Of a stretch of DNA of 64,000 nt, positions 8,521 through 18,186 are shown piece after piece (within the stretch, counting starts at the first letter, position 1; every line of letters begins with the position of its first letter). The stretch is from Brevibacillus humidisoli (GTDB lineage Bacteria > Bacillota > Bacilli > Brevibacillales > Brevibacillaceae): the NCBI RefSeq assembly GCF_020923435.1, contig NZ_CP087263.1:558001-622000 (forward strand). The letters run 5' to 3'. The translations under genes and the position numbers were made by a program. The notes under the pieces were generated by a model. It saw only the letters and a program-made list of their open reading frames with translations. It was not told the origin of the DNA and did not search any database.

Positions 8521-9318
8521 ATGATTCTGATGCTGGCCGGTACGAGTGATGCCAGAGAGTTGGCATTGCGCATCAGACAGGAGGGATATGATCTCCTGAC
8601 CACCGTGGTTACGGAAAACGCGGCCAAGAGTATGCAGGAAGCTGGCCTGCCGGTGAGAGTAGGCAGACTGGCCGCCAGCGAGATAGCCGAGCTGATCAGT
8701 CGCCAGCAGGTGAAAGCGGTTGTAGACGCCAGCCACCCGTATGCTGAGGAGGCGTCAAAAAACGCAATCGCCGGGGCAGAGGCGGCAGGTGTTCCCTACA
8801 TTCGCTATGAACGAGAAAGCATCAGCTCTCCGCAGCACGAGAAGATCACCACCGTCGCTGACTACGTGGAGGCCGCGGAACTAGCCGCCAAAAAGCGTGG
8901 TGTGGTGATGCTGACGACAGGCAGCAAGACCCTCTCTATCTTCACGAAACGGCTGCTCGGACTGCCTGACACCACACTGGTCGCCCGCATGCTGCCTCGC
9001 CTCGACAATATGCAAAAGTGCGAGGAACTGGGACTGGAACAGAAAAACATCGTCGCCATGCAGGGCCCTTTTTCCAGGGAGCTGAACAAAGCGCTCTACG
9101 ATCACTACAAGGTGACCCTGATGATCACCAAGGAGAGCGGAAAAGTAGGCGCGTTTGATGAGAAGGTGGAGGCAGCGCTGGAGATGGGGATTGAGACGAT
9201 TGTCATCGCACGGCCGAAAGTGAGGTACGGGACCAAATGTTCCGACTTTGACAGCGTGCTTAAGCGGCTCAGTCAACTGCAAATCGTAGACGCTGCAGAG
9301 CGGAGTACCGCACCATAG
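8521..9318 (+). CDS. cobK: Precorrin-6A / cobalt-precorrin-6A reductase
   Basis: It reduces the C18-C19 double bond of the macrocycle using NAD(P)H. The 265-residue protein has the N-terminal LMLAGTSDARELA nucleotide-binding turn, VVDASHPYAEEASKNA near residue 68, and a later VMLTTGSKTLSIF, all typical of CobK/CbiJ. SD GAGGAGGAAGGACAG precedes the ATG at 8521. It lies between the chelatase and cbiC. The 81-base gap after it holds a small CCCTG/CAGGG hairpin and the SD of cbiC. Confidence 0.92.
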   Translation: MILMLAGTSDARELALRIRQEGYDLLTTVVTENAAKSMQEAGLPVRVGRLAASEIAELISRQQVKAVVDASHPYAEEASKNAIAGAEAAGVPYIRYERESISSPQHEKITTVADYVEAAELAAKKRGVVMLTTGSKTLSIFTKRLLGLPDTTLVARMLPRLDNMQKCEELGLEQKNIVAMQGPFSRELNKALYDHYKVTLMITKESGKVGAFDEKVEAALEMGIETIVIARPKVRYGTKCSDFDSVLKRLSQLQIVDAAERSTAP

Positions 9319-9399
9319 GGCTTCAATCAGGATACCCCTGTACAGCAGGGACGGACCACTGGCCTTTTGTTGAACCAAACGTAGAGGAGGAACGACCGT

Positions 9400-10047
9400 A
9401 TGGACTTTCGCACGGAGTTTAAACCGGCAACGGTGCAGCCGCAGGAGATTGAGGATAAAAGTTTTCAGATCATCACCGACGAGCTGGGCGAGCATCCCTT
9501 TACAGCGGAGCAGTATCCCGTCGTCCAGCGGGTGATCCACGCTTCCGCCGACTTTGAACTGGGCAGAAGCTTGATTTTTCATCCCGATGCGGTGCAGGCG
9601 GGGATTCGCGCGATTCGCAGCGGCAAAATCGTGGTCGCTGATGTGCAAATGGTGCAGGTCGGCATTAGCAAGCCGCGCTTGGAGCAGTTTGGCGGCCAAG
9701 TGAAGGTGTACATATCGGATCCAGATGTGATCGAGGAGGCCAAGCGCCTCAATACGACACGGGCGATTGTCTCCATGCGCAAAGCGGTACAGGAAGCGGA
9801 GGGAGGCATCTTCGCCATCGGCAACGCTCCGACGGCTCTCTTGGAATTGATTCGGCTGGTCAAAGAAGGGGTGGCCAAACCGGGGCTCATCGTCGGGATG
9901 CCGGTCGGATTCGTCTCCGCGGCAGAATCCAAAGAAGAATTGGCCAAGCTGGACGTTCCCTTTATCACCAACCTGGGACGCAAGGGCGGAAGCCCCGTCA
10001 CGGTTGCAGCCGTCAACGCACTCTCCCTGATGGCGGTCCGGGCGTGA
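9400..10047 (+). CDS. cbiC: Precorrin-8X / cobalt-precorrin-8 methylmutase
   Basis: It moves the methyl group from C11 to C12 to give (cobalt-)hydrogenobyrinate. The 215-residue length is typical. The catalytic histidine is in QRVIHASADFE near residue 50, and VVADVQMVQVGI and AIGNAPTALLEL are family motifs. SD GAGGAGGAACGACCGT precedes the ATG. The stop overlaps the GTG start of cbiD (GTGA), so the two genes are translationally coupled. Confidence 0.94.
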   Translation: MDFRTEFKPATVQPQEIEDKSFQIITDELGEHPFTAEQYPVVQRVIHASADFELGRSLIFHPDAVQAGIRAIRSGKIVVADVQMVQVGISKPRLEQFGGQVKVYISDPDVIEEAKRLNTTRAIVSMRKAVQEAEGGIFAIGNAPTALLELIRLVKEGVAKPGLIVGMPVGFVSAAESKEELAKLDVPFITNLGRKGGSPVTVAAVNALSLMAVRA

Positions 10048-11150
10048 GTGCGATGGAGACAAAGGAGGCAAAACCACTCCGTCATGGCTATACGACGGGG
10101 GCATGCGCCACGGCAGCGTCAAAAGCGGCGCTGCTTGCCTTGATTACTGGAGAGGCGCCACAGGAGGTGACGATTCCGCTGCCGATCGGTCAGGAGGTTA
10201 CCTTTTCCTTGGAAAAATGCGGCTTTGAAGCGGGGAAAGCTTACGCGGCCGTAATCAAGGATGGCGGTGACGATCCAGATGCGACGCATGGAGCGTTGAT
10301 CGAGAGCACCGTCTCCTGGAGCGAGGCGAACGAAATCGAGTTGGACGGCGGCATTGGTGTCGGACGGGTGACCAAGCCCGGCCTGCCCGTGCCGGTAGGG
10401 GAAGCGGCGATCAACCCCGTACCGCGCAAGATGATCCGAGAGGCCGTACAGTCTGTATTGAGCCAGTTTGGCATCGATCGCGGCGTGCGGGTCGTGATCT
10501 CCGTACCTGACGGGGAAGAGATTGCCAAAAAGACACTAAACGGACGGCTCGGCATTCTTGGCGGGATTTCGATACTGGGAACACGGGGAATTGTCGTTCC
10601 CTTTTCCACATCCGCCTACAAAGCCAGCATTGCGCAGGCCGTTAACGTGGCGAGGGAAGCGGGCTGTCGGCACGTGGTACTCTCCACCGGCGGCAAGAGC
10701 GAAAAGACGGCGATGGAGCTGTATCCTGACCTGCCGGAGGAAGCGTTTGTGGAGATGGGCGACTTCGTTGGCTTTTCCCTCAAACAGTGCAAACAGAAAC
10801 AGATCGAGCAGGTCACGCTGGTCGGCATGATGGGCAAGTTCTCCAAGGTGGCACAGGGCGTGATGATGGTCCACTCCAAAAGCGCTCCCGTCGACTTCGA
10901 CTTTCTCGCCAGGGTTGCGGAGGAAGCAGGGGCGTCGGACGAGTTGCTGGCGGAGATCCGCGGAGCCAACACCGCTTCACAAGTGGGCGACCTGATGGGG
11001 GAGCATCCGCTGTTTTTTGAAAAACTGTGCGAATACTGTTGCCGGTCTGGACTGCGGGAAGTACAGGGCGGCATGACGATTGAGACGATCCTGATCACGA
11101 TGAAAGGGTCTCTGTTGGGAAGGGTGACAGTGAATGAAGCAACCGATTAA
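10044..11150 (+). CDS. cbiD: Cobalt-precorrin-5B C1-methyltransferase
   Basis: CbiD methylates C1 in the anaerobic branch and is a marker of that route. The 368-residue protein starts with the family signature [17 protein letters not shown] and contains [13 protein letters not shown] and [11 protein letters not shown]. The GTG at 10044 overlaps the cbiC stop; the ATG at 10053 is a possible alternative, as neither has a clear SD. The 3' end overlaps cbiE-cbiT by 17 bases. Confidence 0.95.
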   Translation: MSAMETKEAKPLRHGYTTGACATAASKAALLALITGEAPQEVTIPLPIGQEVTFSLEKCGFEAGKAYAAVIKDGGDDPDATHGALIESTVSWSEANEIELDGGIGVGRVTKPGLPVPVGEAAINPVPRKMIREAVQSVLSQFGIDRGVRVVISVPDGEEIAKKTLNGRLGILGGISILGTRGIVVPFSTSAYKASIAQAVNVAREAGCRHVVLSTGGKSEKTAMELYPDLPEEAFVEMGDFVGFSLKQCKQKQIEQVTLVGMMGKFSKVAQGVMMVHSKSAPVDFDFLARVAEEAGASDELLAEIRGANTASQVGDLMGEHPLFFEKLCEYCCRSGLREVQGGMTIETILITMKGSLLGRVTVNEATD

Positions 11151-12354
11151 GATCATCGGTATCGGGGATGATGGACAGGCGGGACTGCTCCCGCTCTACC
11201 GCAGTTGGATTATGGAAAGCGAACTGCTGGTTGGCGGTGAGCGCCACCTTGCTTTTTTTCCTGACTACACCGGGGAGAAGCGGGTGGTAAAAGGAGGGCT
11301 TTCCGCACTGGTCGAGAGCTTGGCGGAAGAGAGCAGAGCGACGGTGATTCTGGCTTCTGGCGATCCGCTGTTTTACGGGATTGGCGGCTATCTGGCCAAA
11401 AAACTGCCGGTCGAGATCTACCCTGCGCTAAGCTCGATTCAGCTGGCCTTTGCCCGGATGGGAGAGGCCTGGCAGGATGCTTATGTGACCAGTGTACACG
11501 GCAGAAGCATGCAGGGATTGGCCCAGCGGATCGACGGTCGGGACAAAGTAGCCCTGCTGACGGATGCCGAAAACAACCCGGCCGCCATTGCCGCCTACCT
11601 GTTGAAGTACCAGATGACGGAGTACCGTGCCTTCGTCGGAGAGAACCTGGGCAGTCCACAGGAACGGGTCGGTTGGTACGACCTGCAGGAGATGGCGGAG
11701 CGCACCTTTTCCGAATTAAACGTCGTCGTGCTGCGTCGCCAGCAGGCTGGCCCCGTTTGGCCGCTTGGCATCCCTGACGAATCATTTGCCCAGCGCAAGC
11801 CGGATAAAGGACTGATCACCAAACAGGAGGTGCGGGTACTCAGTCTGGCCCAGCTGCAGCTAACCCCCGAGAGTGTGGTGTGGGACATCGGTACTTGTAC
11901 TGGTTCTGTGGCGATTGAGGCGGCGCGGATCGCTCGCGAGGGAGCGGTGTACGCGATCGAAAAAAACGCGGATGATCTGGAGAACTGCCGGGAGAACATG
12001 GCTCGGTTCCGTACCGACTTTACGCTGGTGCACGGCAAGGCACCGGATGGACTGGAACAGTTTCCTGATCCAAATGCGGTCTTTATCGGAGGCAGCGGCG
12101 GCGAGCTGGCAGAGTTGATCCGCATCTGCTGCGATCGACTGAAGTCGGGCGGGCGGATTGTGGTCAACGCGGCTACAGTGGAGACACTGTACCAGGCGAT
12201 GCAGGCCTTTGCAGCATCAGGCCACGAGACCAAGGTAACACTGGTCCAGTTGTCACGGAGCAAACCGATATTGTCCATGACCCGCTTTGAAGGACTAAAT
12301 CCGGTCTATATCGTGACTGCCTATCAAAAAGCAGGAGAGGAGAGCAGCCAGTGA
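11134..12354 (+). CDS. cbiET: Fused cobalt-precorrin-7 C5- and C15-methyltransferase/decarboxylase (CbiE-CbiT, CobL type)
   Basis: The N-terminal 200 residues are CbiE ([31 protein letters not shown]), which methylates C5. From about residue 215 the CbiT domain begins, with the SAM-binding [19 protein letters not shown] near residue 249, which methylates C15 and decarboxylates the C12 side chain. In many Bacilli these are separate genes; the fused form corresponds to CobL of aerobic organisms. The ATG at 11134 lies inside the end of cbiD with AAGGGTGA upstream. Confidence 0.93.
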   Translation: MKQPIKIIGIGDDGQAGLLPLYRSWIMESELLVGGERHLAFFPDYTGEKRVVKGGLSALVESLAEESRATVILASGDPLFYGIGGYLAKKLPVEIYPALSSIQLAFARMGEAWQDAYVTSVHGRSMQGLAQRIDGRDKVALLTDAENNPAAIAAYLLKYQMTEYRAFVGENLGSPQERVGWYDLQEMAERTFSELNVVVLRRQQAGPVWPLGIPDESFAQRKPDKGLITKQEVRVLSLAQLQLTPESVVWDIGTCTGSVAIEAARIAREGAVYAIEKNADDLENCRENMARFRTDFTLVHGKAPDGLEQFPDPNAVFIGGSGGELAELIRICCDRLKSGGRIVVNAATVETLYQAMQAFAASGHETKVTLVQLSRSKPILSMTRFEGLNPVYIVTAYQKAGEESSQ

Positions 12355-13064
12355 ACAACATCGGTACATTGTACGGTATTGGCGTAGGACCGGGCGACCC
12401 GGAGCTGATCACGGTCAAAGCGTTTCGCCTGCTGCAGGAAGCACCCGTGATCGCCTATCCCAAAAAACGGATGGGCAGCAAAAGCTATGCCCATCAAATC
12501 GCCGAGCTGTACGTGAAGCAGCCGGAAAAAGAGATGCTCGGTCTCGTCTTCCCGATGACCAAGGATGAGGAGATTCTGGCGAGAGAGTGGAGCAACACGG
12601 TGGCCCAGGTATGGGAACGGCTGCGCCAAGGGAAAGACGTGGTGTTTGTCACCGAGGGGGACCCGCTGTTTTACAGTACGTTTATCCACATGATGCGGGT
12701 GATGAGAGAGACCCATCCCGAGGTGCCGATCAAATCGGTGCCGGGAGTATCCTCTTTTCTCGGAGCAGCGTCCCGGCTGGGGCTGCCGCTGGCGGATGGG
12801 GATGAGCAGATCGGGATCATCCCGGCCACGGACGACCGGGAAGCAATGCGTCAGGCCCTGCTCGCCCACGACTGTGTCGTTTTTCTGAAGGTAGCCAAAG
12901 TACTGGACATGATTCTGGAGCTGTTGGAAGAACTGGGGCTGACTGATCAAGCATCTGTCGCCAGCAAGGTAACCTCTGCCGAAGAGATGGTCTGGGAGGA
13001 CGTTCGTGCCCTCAAAGGAGCCGACCTCGGCTATCTAACCCTGATGGTGGTGAGAAAGCAATGA
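12351..13064 (+). CDS. cbiL: Cobalt-factor II / precorrin-2 C20-methyltransferase
   Basis: The 237-residue tetrapyrrole methylase has [16 protein letters not shown] at the N-terminus and [12 protein letters not shown] near residue 98, the CbiL/CobI pattern. It adds the C20 methyl that is later lost on ring contraction. The GTG start at 12351 overlaps the TGA of cbiE-cbiT (GTGA), and its own stop overlaps the start of cbiF (ATGA), so translation is coupled through three genes. Confidence 0.93.
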   Translation: MNNIGTLYGIGVGPGDPELITVKAFRLLQEAPVIAYPKKRMGSKSYAHQIAELYVKQPEKEMLGLVFPMTKDEEILAREWSNTVAQVWERLRQGKDVVFVTEGDPLFYSTFIHMMRVMRETHPEVPIKSVPGVSSFLGAASRLGLPLADGDEQIGIIPATDDREAMRQALLAHDCVVFLKVAKVLDMILELLEELGLTDQASVASKVTSAEEMVWEDVRALKGADLGYLTLMVVRKQ

Positions 13065-13840
13065 AAGTATACATCGTGGGAGCAGGACCTGGTGATCCCG
13101 ATCTGATCACGGTAAAAGGGCTGAAGCTGTTGGAGCAGGCTGACGTGGTCCTCTATACCGACTCGCTGGTGAGCGAGGAACTGGTGAGTAGAGCCAATCC
13201 CCAGGCAGAGATCATGCAAAGCTCCGGGATGGCCTTGGAAGAGATCGTAGCCGTCATGGTGGAACGGGTTCGACAGCATAAAACGGTGGTACGCCTGCAT
13301 ACCGGTGATCCGTCCGTCTACGGCGCGATTATGGAACAGATTGTTTTGTTGAAGCAAGCAGGCATTGAAGTGGAGATCGTCCCTGGCGTCAGTTCCGTCT
13401 TTGCCGCTGCTGCCGCTCTCAATGCGGAACTAACCGTGCCTGATCTGACGCAGACCTTGATCTTGACCCGGGCAGAAGGTAGGACTCCGGTGCCGGAGAG
13501 GGAGAAACTGCGCGAACTGGCAGCCCATCACTGCACCCTCGCCCTGTTTCTCAGCGCTACCCTGACCAAAAAAGTGGTCAAGGAATTGCTGGAAGCTGGT
13601 TGGAGCGAAGAGACGCCAGTCGCTGTCGTACAGCGGGCTAGTTGGCCGGATCAGGTGATGGTGCGAACCACACTGCGCCACCTGGACGCTGAGATGGGCA
13701 AGCACGGCATCCGTTCCCATGCGATGATCCTGGCAGGCTGGGCGCTCGATCCCGAGCTGCATGACAAGGGAGAATACCGATCCAAGCTGTATGACAAAAC
13801 CTTTACCCATGGGTATCGCAAAGGTGTGAGCGCGCCATGA
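13061..13840 (+). CDS. cbiF: Cobalt-precorrin-4 C11-methyltransferase
   Basis: The 259-residue methylase has VGAGPGDPDLITVKGLKLL at the N-terminus, RLHTGDPSVYGAIMEQ near residue 82 and VPGVSSVFAAAAAL, all typical of CbiF/CobM. It methylates C11 of cobalt-precorrin-4. ATG at 13061 overlaps the cbiL stop (ATGA) and its stop overlaps the cbiG start in the same way. Confidence 0.94.
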   Translation: MKVYIVGAGPGDPDLITVKGLKLLEQADVVLYTDSLVSEELVSRANPQAEIMQSSGMALEEIVAVMVERVRQHKTVVRLHTGDPSVYGAIMEQIVLLKQAGIEVEIVPGVSSVFAAAAALNAELTVPDLTQTLILTRAEGRTPVPEREKLRELAAHHCTLALFLSATLTKKVVKELLEAGWSEETPVAVVQRASWPDQVMVRTTLRHLDAEMGKHGIRSHAMILAGWALDPELHDKGEYRSKLYDKTFTHGYRKGVSAP

Positions 13841-15021
13841 CAATTGAACAGCGTGCCACGACGATTGAACTAAACGAAGCAGAGATTCCTGTCATCCAGC
13901 GTAAGGGCGACTACGCGATCGTCGCCATCACCAAACACGGGGTGGAATTGGCGAGACGGCTGCACCGCACCTTTTCGCACGGCGATCTGTACTACATGGG
14001 CAAGTTCGCCAAAGGGGACGAGCAAGAACGGCAGATCCAACTGTTCAACGGTAGTGTACGGCTGCTGCTTCCCGCGCTCTGGCCCGCATACAAGGGGATC
14101 ATTCTGCTGATCTCGCTCGGTGCCGTGGTGCGCATGATCGCGCCGCTGCTGCAGGACAAAAAGACGGATCCAGGCGTGGTCGTCATTGACGACAAGGGCG
14201 AACATGTGATCAGCGTCCTCTCCGGTCACCTGGGCGGGGCCAATGAGCTGGCCCGCGAAGTAGCCGCCGTTCTCCAGGCCAAGCCGGTAATCACCACAGC
14301 ATCTGACGTGCAAAAGACGATTCCGGTCGACTTGTTTGGACGCCGCTTCGGCTGGGAGTGGGAGTCGGCCGACAAGCTAACCCCGGTCAGTGCGTCCGTC
14401 GTCAATGAAGAGCGGGTGGCTGTCGTCCAGGAGTCAGGGGAACGCGACTGGTGGATGCACGATACACCGATGCCCGCCAACATCCGTGTCTACTCGTCGA
14501 TCCAGGAAGCGTTGGCGGACGAACCGCAGGCAGCTCTCGTCGTCACACATCGCCTGCTGGAACCCTCAGAAGAGGCGATCTTGCGCAATGGCGTCCTATA
14601 CCGGCCCAAAGTAATTGCGCTCGGGATCGGCTGCAACAGGGGCACGTCGGCAGAAGAGATTGAGGCGGTCGTGACGGAGACATTGAGCGAGCTACACGTC
14701 TCCATCCGCAGTGTGAAGGCGGTCTGCACGATCGATCTGAAAAAGGATGAGGCGGGACTGCTGGAGGTTTGCGGCAAGTATGGCTGGGAGTTTGTCTATT
14801 ACACGCCGCAGCAGTTGAACCAGGTGAAGCTGGAAGAACCATCAGAGACCGTCTACAAGTTCACCGGAGCCTACGGCGTCAGCGAGCCAGCCGCCAAGCT
14901 GTATACCGGTGAGGATACGCTGCTTTTGACCAAGAAAAAATCGGGCAATGTGACCATATCCGTCGGTCTGCTGCGATTTGCCGAAAGGAGGGGAGAGGCG
15001 TGTCCGAGCGAAGGATCGTGA
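13837..15021 (+). CDS. cbiG: Cobalt-precorrin-5A hydrolase
   Basis: CbiG opens the delta-lactone ring of cobalt-precorrin-5A with loss of acetaldehyde, a step found only in the anaerobic route. The 394-residue protein has the central motif VVVIDDKGEHVISVLSGHLG (about residues 111-130) and a C-terminal CobE-like domain beginning VIALGIGCNRGTS near residue 255. ATG at 13837 overlaps the cbiF stop; the 3' end overlaps cbiA by 22 bases. Confidence 0.94.
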   Translation: MTIEQRATTIELNEAEIPVIQRKGDYAIVAITKHGVELARRLHRTFSHGDLYYMGKFAKGDEQERQIQLFNGSVRLLLPALWPAYKGIILLISLGAVVRMIAPLLQDKKTDPGVVVIDDKGEHVISVLSGHLGGANELAREVAAVLQAKPVITTASDVQKTIPVDLFGRRFGWEWESADKLTPVSASVVNEERVAVVQESGERDWWMHDTPMPANIRVYSSIQEALADEPQAALVVTHRLLEPSEEAILRNGVLYRPKVIALGIGCNRGTSAEEIEAVVTETLSELHVSIRSVKAVCTIDLKKDEAGLLEVCGKYGWEFVYYTPQQLNQVKLEEPSETVYKFTGAYGVSEPAAKLYTGEDTLLLTKKKSGNVTISVGLLRFAERRGEACPSEGS

Positions 15022-16376
15022 TTGCCGGGACAGGCAGCGGAGTAGGGAAGACGACGGTGACGATCGGACTGATGGCTGCACTCAAACGCAGAGGGATGGT
15101 CGTGCAGGGATTCAAGTGCGGACCGGACTACATCGACCCAACCTACCATACCGCCGTCACTGGCCGAACCTCGCGCAATCTGGACAGTTGGATGCTGCCG
15201 CATGAGGTGGTCAAGGAGATATACGCCAGAGGCAGTGCAGGGGCAGATATCTCGATCATCGAGGGTGTGATGGGCTTCTATGACGGAAAAGAGGCGACCA
15301 GCGACAGAGGGAGCACCGCCGAGATCAGCCTCCTCACCCGCTCACCCGTGCTGCTGGTCGTCAACTGTCAGAGCATGGCACGCAGTGCGGCGGCCATCGT
15401 CAAAGGATTCCAACTGCTCAATCCCGATGTGCGGATCGTCGCCGTGCTCGCCAACAAAGTGGGCAGCGAAGGGCACTACTGTCTGGTCAAGCAAGCGGTG
15501 GAGCAGGAATGCGAGGTCCCGGTCATCGGCTACCTGCAGCGGGAAGAACAGGTGGAGATACCGGAACGCCATCTAGGGTTGGTCCCCTCTGTAGAACGCG
15601 GGGAACTGCAGCCGTTGTTTGACCGTCTAGCTGAGTTGATCACCCGCACCGTTGATCTGGATCAACTGCTGGATGCTGCGAGAGCGGAGCCGCTGCTGGT
15701 CGAACCGGTGTTGTTCACGAAAGAACAGCAGCCGAAGCGGGTGCGGATCGCTGTCGCCAAAGATGCCGCTTTCCACTTTTACTATCCGGAAAACCTGGAA
15801 CTGCTGGAAGCGCACGGTGCCGAGTGCGTCTTTTTTTCTCCGCTGGCAGGGGAAGCAGTGCCAGATGGAGTGGATGGCCTGTACATCGGGGGAGGTTTTC
15901 CTGAGGAGTTTGCCCGGGAACTGTCGGGAAATCGGCAGGTGATGGATTCCGTTCGACTCGCGATTCAGTCTGGACTGCCTACGCTGGCTGAATGCGGCGG
16001 GTTTATGTACTTGACCGAGGAACTAGTAACCACAGAGGGCAAAGTGTACCCGATGGTCGGCATCATCCCCGGACGGATCACGATGCAGAAGCGACTGGCC
16101 GCCCTGGGATACCGGGAAGTGCGGGGTGTGCAACCCAACTTTCTGCTGGAGGCCGGAGAATTGGCGAAAGGACACGAGTTCCGCTATTCCACCTACGCTC
16201 CACCGGCTGGTGAAGTCCCGTATGCTTACGAGACAAAAGGCTTGCGCGGGATGAAACAGGAAGGCTACGCTAGGGACAATCTGGTCGCTGGCTACACCCA
16301 CCTGCACTTTGCTTCCAATCCGATGATCGTCACGCGCTGGATTGAGCGCTGTCTGGGGGAAGCAAGCGATGGGTAG
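15000..16376 (+). CDS. cbiA: Cobyrinic acid a,c-diamide synthase
   Basis: This enzyme uses glutamine and ATP to amidate the a and c side chains. The 458-residue protein has the P-loop AGTGSGVGKTTVTIGLMAAL at residues 9-28, the switch FKCGPDYIDPTYH, and a C-terminal glutaminase domain with the nucleophile in LAECGGFMYL near residue 330. The GTG at 15000 lies inside cbiG with AGGAGGGGAG upstream. cbiP follows with an 8-base overlap. Confidence 0.95.
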   Translation: MSERRIVIAGTGSGVGKTTVTIGLMAALKRRGMVVQGFKCGPDYIDPTYHTAVTGRTSRNLDSWMLPHEVVKEIYARGSAGADISIIEGVMGFYDGKEATSDRGSTAEISLLTRSPVLLVVNCQSMARSAAAIVKGFQLLNPDVRIVAVLANKVGSEGHYCLVKQAVEQECEVPVIGYLQREEQVEIPERHLGLVPSVERGELQPLFDRLAELITRTVDLDQLLDAARAEPLLVEPVLFTKEQQPKRVRIAVAKDAAFHFYYPENLELLEAHGAECVFFSPLAGEAVPDGVDGLYIGGGFPEEFARELSGNRQVMDSVRLAIQSGLPTLAECGGFMYLTEELVTTEGKVYPMVGIIPGRITMQKRLAALGYREVRGVQPNFLLEAGELAKGHEFRYSTYAPPAGEVPYAYETKGLRGMKQEGYARDNLVAGYTHLHFASNPMIVTRWIERCLGEASDG

Positions 16377-17895
16377 AGCATGGCCGTTGATGATCCAGGG
16401 AACCAGCTCCGATGCCGGGAAAAGCGTGCTGGCGACTGCGTTTTGCCGGATCTTTGCCCAGGATGGCTACAAGACCGCCCCGTTCAAGTCACAAAACATG
16501 GCGCTCAACTCCTACGTCACCGTAGACGGCAAAGAGATTGGCAGGGCGCAGGGGGTACAGGCAGAGGCGGCTGGAATCCTCGCCACGACCGATATGAATC
16601 CGATCCTGATCAAACCAACCAGGGATCAGGAATCGCAGATCGTGGTCCACGGCGAGCCGTATACGAACATGAAGGCCGCTGCCTATCGTACGGACTTCTA
16701 TGCGACGGGATTAGAGATGATTACCGAAGCGTACCACCGTCTCGCAGACGAGTACGATCGGATCGTGATCGAAGGGGCGGGCAGCCCGGCGGAGATCAAC
16801 TTAAACGACCGGGAGTTGGTCAACATGCGGGTCGCCCGTCTCGCTGATGCGCCAGTGATTCTGGTCGCTGACATCGAGCGCGGCGGGGTGTTCGCCAGCC
16901 TCGTCGGCACGCTGCAGCTGCTAGAGCCGGAAGACCGGGAGCGGGTGATCGGAGTGGTGATCAACCGCTTCCGCGGAGATCTCTCACTGCTGCAGCCCGG
17001 TCTGGACTGGTTTGAACAGTACACCGGAACACCAGTGCTAGGGGTGGTTCCCTATCTGCCTGACTTGTGGATCGACGCCGAAGACTCGCTGATTCTGCAT
17101 GCGTACAGCGGACGTATCGACGCTCCCAAGGAGATCGACATCGCCGTGATCCGTTATCCGCGCATCTCCAACTTTACCGACGTCGACCCGTTCTTCGTCG
17201 AGCCGGATTGTCGAGTGCGCTATATCTCGCGCCCGGAAGAACTGGGCGAACCCGATCTGGTGATCCTGCCCGGCAGCAAAAACACAATCGAAGATTTGCT
17301 GCATCTGCGAGAGAGCGGATTGGAGCAGGAGGTTCTCAGGTTGTACGATCAGGGGAGAGCCTATCTGGTCGGGATTTGCGGCGGCTATCAGATGCTGGGC
17401 GAGCGGATCGCTGACCCGCATGGCGTGGAGTCGCCGCTGCAGGGTGTGGAAGGCATCGGATTGATCCCGCTGGAGACGACGCTCGCCCAGAAAAAGACGA
17501 CCATCCTCTCCCGCGGCACAGCCTGTTTTGACGGAGAGCGGATGGCAGTAGAGGGATACGAGATTCATATGGGACAATCTGTCTATACCAAAGATGTCTC
17601 CCCTCTGATCCAACTGGACCAGCGTGCGGACGGATTTTGGGATGCAGAGCGCCGCTTGCTCGGCAGCTACTTTCACGGATTGTTTCACAATGACAGTTTT
17701 CGTGCCCGGCTGTTGAATCTCATCCGCCGTGGCAAAGGGCTTGCCCCATTAGAGGAGAGACCATCTTTCGTCAGACTGCGCGAGCAGGGATTTGACCGGC
17801 TGGCCGATCACGTGCGCCAGCATGTGCAGGTGGGGTATATTGAGGAAGAGATGCGGCGGTTTGCGGAGGGGCAGGGGGCTGTTGTGCATCGTTGA
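16369..17895 (+). CDS. cbiP: Cobyric acid synthase
   Basis: It amidates side chains b, d, e and g to give cobyric acid. The 508-residue protein starts MGRAWPLMIQGTSSDAGKSV with the P-loop, followed by FKSQNMALNSYVT, and has the glutaminase nucleophile in LVGICGGYQMLGERI near residue 338. The ATG at 16369, behind GGGGGAAG, was chosen; the frame opens at a TTG at 16342 without SD. This is the last recognised gene of the cobalamin operon. An ATG overlaps its stop (TGATG) and opens an 17-codon frame to 17948. Confidence 0.95.
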   Translation: MGRAWPLMIQGTSSDAGKSVLATAFCRIFAQDGYKTAPFKSQNMALNSYVTVDGKEIGRAQGVQAEAAGILATTDMNPILIKPTRDQESQIVVHGEPYTNMKAAAYRTDFYATGLEMITEAYHRLADEYDRIVIEGAGSPAEINLNDRELVNMRVARLADAPVILVADIERGGVFASLVGTLQLLEPEDRERVIGVVINRFRGDLSLLQPGLDWFEQYTGTPVLGVVPYLPDLWIDAEDSLILHAYSGRIDAPKEIDIAVIRYPRISNFTDVDPFFVEPDCRVRYISRPEELGEPDLVILPGSKNTIEDLLHLRESGLEQEVLRLYDQGRAYLVGICGGYQMLGERIADPHGVESPLQGVEGIGLIPLETTLAQKKTTILSRGTACFDGERMAVEGYEIHMGQSVYTKDVSPLIQLDQRADGFWDAERRLLGSYFHGLFHNDSFRARLLNLIRRGKGLAPLEERPSFVRLREQGFDRLADHVRQHVQVGYIEEEMRRFAEGQGAVVHR

Positions 17896-17985
17896 TGCGG
17901 GAGGCGCGGCAGCGAGTAGACATCGCCCGCAAGGTATCGGAAGAATAGATCGAATTCAAGGAAGCGCGGCGCGGCGTGTTGCGGG

Positions 17986-18007
17986 AGGCGACAGCTAGCG
18001 CCTTTTT
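17986..18007 (+). terminator. Weak possible terminator of the cobalamin operon
   Basis: AGGCG (17986-17990) and CGCCT (17999-18003) could form a five-pair stem with an 8-base loop and a run of T. It is short; it is named because nothing better lies between cbiP and the converging gene. Confidence 0.4.
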
Positions 18008-18011
18008 GCAT

Positions 18012-18186
18012 CGTCGTCGCTACCAAGCTCCGCACAGCGCATCAAGCACGGAATAACCCGTGGGCGGGAGATCCTCTCCACCGTTGCGCATTCTTCGGGT
18101 ACAGATCGTACAGCCAGCCTGGTTCATAACCAAAGGCGGCTGCGATCGTGTTCAACTGTCGTATGGTGATCGCGCGCAGGGGCTTC
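18012..18186 (-). pseudogene. Fragment of a fourth HTH-TPR regulator gene
   Basis: Read on the minus strand, this stretch matches the part of the neighbouring regulators from the end of the HTH through RVIPYLIRCAELG: it encodes RAITIRQLNTIAAAFGYEPG and then WLYDLY. It lacks start, body and end, and has lost one base compared with 19316-19322 (TTCGGG for TTCTGGG), which shifts the frame. It abuts the 3' end of the intact copy at 18187, so it is the remnant of a tandem duplication. Confidence 0.75.

Noticed and set aside
8881-10122. 413-codon minus-strand frame under cobK, cbiC and cbiD
   Set aside because: Shadow of three clearly identified genes on the plus strand.
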